Position numbers and translations under genes: made by a program. Positions 58,897 through 64,000 of a stretch of 64,000 nucleotides of DNA are shown here, in pieces. The notes beneath the pieces are model-generated. The model did no database searches. It was not told where the DNA came from and worked only from the letters and a program-made list of their open reading frames with translations. Positions within the stretch are counted from its first letter, which is position 1. Each line of letters starts with the position of its first letter. Where the stretch lies: contig CM037782.1 of assembly GCA_021229015.1 (NCBI GenBank), positions 63,674,108 to 63,738,107 on the forward strand. The letters are read 5' to 3'. The stretch comes from Solen grandis. Lineage: Eukaryota > Mollusca > Bivalvia > Adapedonta > Solenidae.

Positions 58897-59090
58897 AGAT
58901 GATTACAGAAAGTCCCAAGTGCATAGAGCCACCAGAAAGAACAACTGTCCTCAACCTATACTGCAAGCCAGCTGGAAAGGTAACCCACAAGAAACATCTG
59001 AGTGGCCAAGTGCTACAATTGGAATCCACAGTACTGAGTGGCTGAGTGATGTTAAGACAGCGACTTATCCACTTAGCCTCAGAAGCCACT
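58897..59090 (-). repeat. SINE S4, diverged
   Basis: CCAGCTGGAAAGG and TGAGTGGCTGAGTGATGTTA match the S4 element at 53195; the boxes are decayed. Confidence 0.45.
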
Positions 59091-59479
59091 GTTTTCAATA
59101 TATATGGTATTCAGTTTATGTTTGCTCAGTAATGAAGCATGAATGAACTTCTTAAAATGTCGAAATTTAAACCGATGCACTATATATTTTGCAAATCAGA
59201 TTAATCAACTAGATATTATTCAAGAAATATCTTAACAGACCCTTTTAAACTGTCATTTTTAATGGATCTTTCCGGCACTATAATTTTAGATTAACTTCAA
59301 AGACTATGTCAAATGCTCACAAACAGTATGACAAATAAATCTGTGTTTTCAACTGTATGGAAGTCATAATTATTTGTAAGCATTGAGCTTTTTTTTTTAT
59401 TTCTTTCAAGTCTTCCTCATGGTCAGTAGCCACAGTATATGGTTTGATCCCAAGTTTACCTCACAAAGGGTCTTGATGC

Positions 59480-59848
59480 CTTTATAAACTGAGCAGATTT
59501 GTTTGCTTACACAATACTGAAGTTCAGATTCTACACAGACTAGCTACACAAAAAAGACAAATTTGCACTTTAACCCTTTCCCTCATAGAGGAAACCATGA
59601 AAAGACCATGAAAAGACCTATGCGAACAACATAAAACCAGATCAGCCTGCGTTATATGCTGTTCGCTGCTCCTCAGTGGTCTGGAAATGAGGATTTTGTA
59701 ATTAAATTTGGTAAGGTTTAACTGTGGTTTTCTGCAGATCAGGCTTTATGTGGTACCTAATGAGTGCGTCAAAATGAGTCTTTATGAGGGAAAGGGTTAT
59801 GTTCAGTAAATAAAAAAACATCAAGTCATTCATGAGGTAAAGGGTTAA
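59480..59848 (-). mobile_element. MITE-B copy split by MITE-A
   Basis: Left part to GCACTT (59570); right part GTTCAGTAAATAAA..CATGAGGTAAAGGGTTAA. Joined across one TTAA, the parts match the uninterrupted copy at 42848. Confidence 0.65.
59570..59800 (+). mobile_element. piggyBac-type MITE-A copy 11, hairpin deleted
   Basis: Inserted in MITE-B at TTAA (right copy mutated to TTAT). Most of one hairpin arm is missing (CAGCCTGCG joined to TTATATGCTG), and AAAAGACCATG is duplicated near the left end. Confidence 0.85.
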
Positions 59849-60044
59849 CATCTAGCATATCATACATTTCTTACTGGTCACATATCTCATGTACAATATG
59901 TGTATTAAAATGTAACTATTTATTTTACAATAATTTCCATTAATTCTTTTCGTTTATGAGAAAGGTCTTCTCAGTGTTTGAAGGTAGTATTTTTATTTTT
60001 GTGTTGGGAGTTGATTGTTCTTGCCACAGTATTTCAGTCATAAA

Positions 60045-60118
60045 CCAATAACTAGTTAATTATAGGTGGAGGAACTTAAGATCCCAATCACCAAGAACCT
60101 AACTGTAGACCAGCTGGA
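60045..60118 (-). repeat. SINE S4 fragment
   Basis: GGTGGAGGAACTTAAGATCC to GTAGACCAGCTGGA. Confidence 0.4.
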
Positions 60119-60152
60119 GGTATTGTACAATTTTTCATGTTTTGTTTTAAAT

Positions 60153-60376
60153 GTGTTGGGTTTAACATCCCACCAACAGGATTTCAGCCATATGGAGATG
60201 ATGTCTACTTGAGACAGATATAGTGCTGCCACACTACAGTATCATGCCATGTGGCATGATACCACACCCAGTCACATTATCCTGACACCTGGCCAACCGG
60301 TCCTGCAACTACCATTATATGCAGACATAAGCAAGGGAGCTATAGCAGTACCATTTTTATGACTTTGGTATGTTGC
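60153..60376 (-). repeat. tRNA-derived SINE S1
   Basis: Near-complete body from TTGGGTTTAACATCCCACC to ATGACTTTGGTATGTTGC; lacks the tRNA-like head. Confidence 0.75.
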
Positions 60377-60430
60377 ATGTTTTAAATGTATTCATATGTA
60401 TGTTGCATGTTGGTACTTGTCAATGCAATA

Positions 60431-60459
60431 CAGTGTGTGTGTGTGTGTGTGTGTGTGTG
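60431..60459. repeat. (GT)n microsatellite
   Basis: About 14 GT units followed by CTCGCGCGC. Confidence 0.95.
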
Positions 60460-60499
60460 CTCGCGCGCATGCATGTTAGCATACATATGTATGTTACAT

Positions 60500-61619
60500 G
60501 ATAAATTTGATTCTTTAAAAAGGAAAAAAAAGTGTTGATATTTTTATCAAGTTATGCTTTATTCATCATATTGTCATATAGTAAGTATAAATTTATTTGA
60601 CTACTTGTGAAATAAACAATTATCATACACTGATATATAAGTCAACAAATATCAGAATCATTTTTACTATTAGTCCTTGAGCTCACTCTTTCATTCAAAA
60701 GTTTTTTTCATCCAAAAGTACAAAGAACCTCATAGTCATTATACAATCACTTCCCTCCAAAATCTTCACAAACACCTCGTATTAGGCACCATCATAATCA
60801 TTCAATTTTTGATTAATGTCAAAACTCCCTCAAATATTTGTTTTCTCAGCAATATTTCACAAAACAATAATACATCCTCTGTTTGATAGTTTATGTCAAC
60901 TCCTTGTGAACAGAACTGAATTAGAGTCAGGCAATAACAATATTTGCTGTGGTAAAATACTGCAAACTCTGTGATTAAATAATGTCTGATTTCACTAGAG
61001 ACCCACAAGTTGATAGCTTCTGTTAGAAACCTAAATGATTTTCTTTGCAAAATGCTACACAAGTTAACTGATCAGAAACACTTGATTCATCATGGAACCC
61101 AAATCCTGAATAAGAGGATGCAAAATTGAAGTGAAATATATCATCATGAAGCTTAAAGGATATAACATTTTGGAAAGAGAAAAGACACGAATCAAAATCA
61201 TGAAACATAAAACTTGTTTCTGCACGCAATCATAAAATTTAAGAGCGCAATTCTATAGGAGATGCTCCATCTTTCCACCATCTTTTGACATTGTTTGATT
61301 TTAAATTACTTTAAAATTTGTTTTGATTGTAAAATTTAAAGCTGAAAATAAATATAAATGTCTAATAAATCTCCACTGTTGTGTTTGATAAAGAGGCAAC
61401 ATTAGCTTAAGATATGTTGTTAAAGCACGGAAAACTGCAAAGTGATGACTTTGTTTAAAGTCAGAATATGTTTACCAGAACTGATTGCTGCAATTTATGC
61501 ACTGAACAAATCATTTTACGCATGGTATATTATTGACTGCTATTTGAGGATGCAAGCAAGAAATTATATTGCGCTTGCTTCATGACATAATACCATGAAA
61601 TATTGCCATTGGCCATGAT

Positions 61620-61620
<1 letters not shown>
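60500..61620. other. intron, nothing recognised
   Basis: AT-rich TBC1D19 intron. Confidence 0.5.

Positions 61621-61621
<1 letters not shown>

Positions 61622-61650
<29 letters not shown>
61622..61650. repeat. (TG)n microsatellite abutting a SINE
   Basis: About 14 TG units running directly into the S1 end TTGGGTTTTAACGTCC. Confidence 0.95.
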
Positions 61651-61651
<1 letters not shown>

Positions 61652-61862
61652 GGGTTTTAACGTCCCACCAACAATATTTCAATCATTTGGAGACGATTTC
61701 TATATGAGACAGATATAAGCGTTGCTGCATTGTTGTATCGTGCCGTAGACATGTGGCATGATACCACACCCAGTCACATTATCCTGACACCAGGCCAACC
61801 AGTCCAGCAACTTTCCTTATATGCTGCACCAAGCAAGGGAGCTAAACCAGCACCGGTGGCCA
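61649..61862 (-). repeat. tRNA-derived SINE S1
   Basis: Body from TTTTAACGTCCCACCAACAA to AAGCAAGGGAGCTAAACC; head absent. Confidence 0.75.
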
Positions 61863-62199
61863 TATAATTGTAACAAATATTTCCCCGACCGATAAAATGT
61901 AGGAATATTAATTTGCCGAAACAAAAATGATAAACATGATGATGCAATAAAAAGAGTTTAATATCTTTAATTTCCTGTATTTTATCTAATTTAACACCAA
62001 AGACGCAGTGCTGAAACTTCACCTTGAAAAATTGCAGGGAGGTGTGTGGATAAATTCTTTCATTTTTTTTTTTACTTTTGACTAATATTTGAACTTTGAA
62101 CAATCATATTACTAACATCTAACATCACAAGCAGGTTTATTTAACTCAGGCCTATGGTGGACCAGCAGGACAATTACACATCGTGACATGCCATATGCC

Positions 62200-62433
62200 T
62201 AAACCTTTTACCTCATGAATATTCATGTGCAAATGTATGAATATTAATTTATTAAACTTTAAATGGCATATGAAACAGTTAATTTTTCTTTGCCATAAAG
62301 AATGTTTAGAATCTGAGCTATATGCATACAGTATTGAATGAGCATCTGAAAGGAGCTGTCTGATCAGGGACTGCTCTGTTTGCAATGGCGGCAAAAACAC
62401 ACATATATATATGAAGTTACATGTACTGGTTAA
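62200..62433 (+). mobile_element. MITE-B copy beside a TBC1D19 donor
   Basis: TAAACCTTTTACCTCATGAA with ATGAATATTCATG, ending TGAAGTTACATGTACTGG then TTAA. Only 15 bp separate it from the donor of exon J. Confidence 0.6.
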
Positions 62434-62448
62434 TTAGATTGTACTTAC

Positions 62449-62509
62449 CAAGGAATTGACATCATTCAGTTTCAGTGGCAGCTGCACTAGGCCCCACAAT
62501 GTGTATGTC
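62449..62509 (-). CDS. TBC1D19: TBC1D19 exon J (first seen in window)
   Basis: 61 nt, acceptor CTGACAG, donor CCTTG|GTAAGT. Encodes TYTLWGLVQLPLKLNDVNSL; its first base completes a codon from an exon beyond 64000. Confidence 0.88.
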
Positions 62510-62519
62510 CTGTCAGCAG

Positions 62520-63533
62520 AGAATATTCAAGTTTCAACAACCATTTATGTTCTAATGTCTTAAACTAGCAATGTGCTAATTATAAAGATATCACTAATCT
62601 TGTATCGTCTGCTGCAGGAAAAATGAAAATCTGATCATACACACACAGTTATTTATATTCTAAATGAGTGTGAGCAGGTGGGAATCATTTGGGTTTAGTT
62701 ATCATCCATATTCTTTATGAAAATTAATTAATAGCTCTTGAGAGGAATTTCAAGATAGCCAGATACAAATACATAAATGTATTGAACATGGAGAAGCAAC
62801 TAGATTTGTAGCAGGGCCGAGTATATTCACAAGGCAGGCTGAAATGCTGCTAAATTTAAGGTGTATTTCAGCCTCATTCTATAAACTGTAACCCTAAGTT
62901 CTGCTCAACACATTTCACAGAAATTTTAATTTTATCAATCTTAACTAACAAAGGGCAATAACTCAATTACAAAGATTTTGCTGGCAATCAAACTCATCTG
63001 TAATACTCTCCCCATGAAGGTTTCACCTAAGTTTTATGAAGATCTGTTCAATTTTAGTTGAGTTAGAGGTCAGACAAGGTCTATTATTTTATTAACAAGG
63101 GGCAATAACTGCAGAAAATGTATATTATATGCTATGCAAACAACACAAAAGAAAAAATTCTTTGTGCCACCACTTTGTATATGCCAATTATGGGTAGCTG
63201 TTTTATTTTTTCTTCAAAACTGGGACAACATTTTATAATTTATTGGAGACAGAGACCTAACATATATGACTGAAAAATATAAATAAACATATAAATATGT
63301 CTTCATGCATAATAATTAGAGCATTTAAAGGCATAATGTGCACAATGCAGTTATTTTCTATATAGAAAAAGAAGGAAAATTAAAACCATGAGAATTTTCT
63401 AAAACTTTGCATAATTATAGAGAATTACATAAGAAACTAAGTAATGGAAAAAAAATGGGGGTCACTGTTCTACTTTTGGAGTTATCTACCCCTGAAAGTG
63501 AGTATAATAATTTTCTCTCTTTGTCTATAATAA
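62520..63533. other. intron, nothing firm
   Basis: AT-rich. 62940-63110 has two GGGCAATAACT phrases resembling tandem-core units. Confidence 0.4.
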
Positions 63534-63536
63534 AAA

Positions 63537-63623
63537 ACAAGAAAGTCAGTAGAACTGACAGATGCTCCCCGAAGAACGTCATTGTTACAAATAAGGCCTT
63601 GGTCAATGGGTGGGAGGATATGT
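63537..63623 (+). mobile_element. solo 5' end of H6
   Basis: The 90 bases 63534-63623 are identical to 57183-57272, then the sequences diverge abruptly. No core or 3' end follows. Confidence 0.75.
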
Positions 63624-64000
63624 TGAAATCCCCAGTCCTAAATCATATCTATTCTCCTCATCAGATGAGATGTTTTACCAACTCTTATTTGGAGACTTAG
63701 TAACAGTTTACTATTTAATATGATAATATGTGTTACTCATCAGATCTTTCATTGATTTTTTTTAAGTTTTTATACTACTAAAAATTAAGTCATACATTTC
63801 AATGTGTGCTCATATCAAAGAGGTTAACCAACACTCTTGACATATGACTGGATATTTGAAATAGTGTATAATGGCCTAAACAACAATTAGCTGACATGAT
63901 TATGATTGACATTACTAGCATATTGAATTTTGTGGGGTTTTGTTTAAATGATATCTCCTGTTAAATTAGGCAACATGACATGAATATTAGTCAACAACAT
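63624..64000. other. intron, nothing recognised
   Basis: AT-rich; upstream TBC1D19 exons must lie beyond the window. Confidence 0.5.

Larger units (their letters stand above)
16717..62509 (-). other. TBC1D19: TBC1D19 orthologue, gene span (10 exons seen)
   Basis: Ten minus-strand exons with consensus GT-AG sites join in perfect phase into about 327 continuous residues. They cover a YTLWGLVQLPLKLND segment, a linker, and nearly all of a TBC domain: VSLRAELWKHILG (RxxxW motif), PFHGFAMYVAPLCFLYKEP, HSISSHPQGIVCLSLLFETL, LVRAFSGYLSSDQVLLLWDR, and LAVAIFSFR. The order and wording match TBC1D19 of vertebrates (526 aa in human, as I recall). TBC proteins accelerate GTP hydrolysis by Rab GTPases through an arginine finger (IxxDxxR) and a glutamine finger (YxQ). 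Neither finger is visible here: the second site reads MYVAPL, and the first region has LLVDSLLYKDV without Arg. GAP activity is therefore doubtful. Introns of 0.5-9 kb are filled with transposons. The first exons lie beyond the window; the last exon (about 20 codons expected) was not found. Confidence 0.9.

Overview
The window is eukaryotic, AT-rich and gene-poor. It carries spliced animal genes buried in short transposable elements. The bivalve-type repeats (non-autonomous elements with a tandem-repeat core, a tRNA-derived SINE with a conserved body) and an intronless cGAS-like gene of a type expanded in bivalves point to a bivalve mollusc. A heterodont such as Dreissena is my best guess, but this is inference from recognition and was not searched.

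Layout. Positions 1-1,300 (minus strand) hold a Crypton/KIAA1958-type N-terminal domain fragment and two exons of a MIF-like gene whose exon phases match MIF. Positions 1,300-13,200 are intergenic, with SINE copies, an inverted pair of piggyBac-like MITEs, and a 307-bp TIR element inserted into a SINE. At 13,342 (plus strand) a single long exon encodes a cGAS-like receptor / Mab-21 nucleotidyltransferase with its catalytic acidic residues; its 3' end is lost in a 100-N assembly gap (14,717-14,816). From 16,717 to 62,509 the minus strand carries ten exons of a TBC1D19 orthologue (TBC/RabGAP family). All ten join in phase, giving about 327 residues. The N-terminal exons lie beyond 64,000 and the last short exon was not found.

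The TBC1D19 introns are a dense repeat landscape. They contain: (i) a 5'-truncated LINE whose reverse transcriptase frame with an inserted PHD finger is still open (39,906-41,921); (ii) about 17 non-autonomous elements of at least eight families that share one plan: an ACAAG/ACTAG start, a 5' hairpin, a family-specific box repeated in inverted form at a 3' hairpin, and in the long ones a 145-167 bp tandem core (Helentron/HINE- or 'pearl'-like); (iii) eleven copies across the window of a 240-bp piggyBac-type MITE with TTAA targets and a 67-bp internal hairpin, plus a related MITE family; (iv) several tRNA-derived SINEs; (v) a 39-bp minisatellite directly behind one TBC1D19 splice donor that repeats a perfect GTAAGT donor at least eight times on the transcribed strand.

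The genes do not form a functional cluster. The MIF-like gene and the cGAS-like gene both belong to immune-related families, but there is no evidence here that they act together. The most unusual features are the shared plan of the hairpin-ended tandem-core elements, the internal empty-site evidence for TTAA insertion, and the decoy-donor array.
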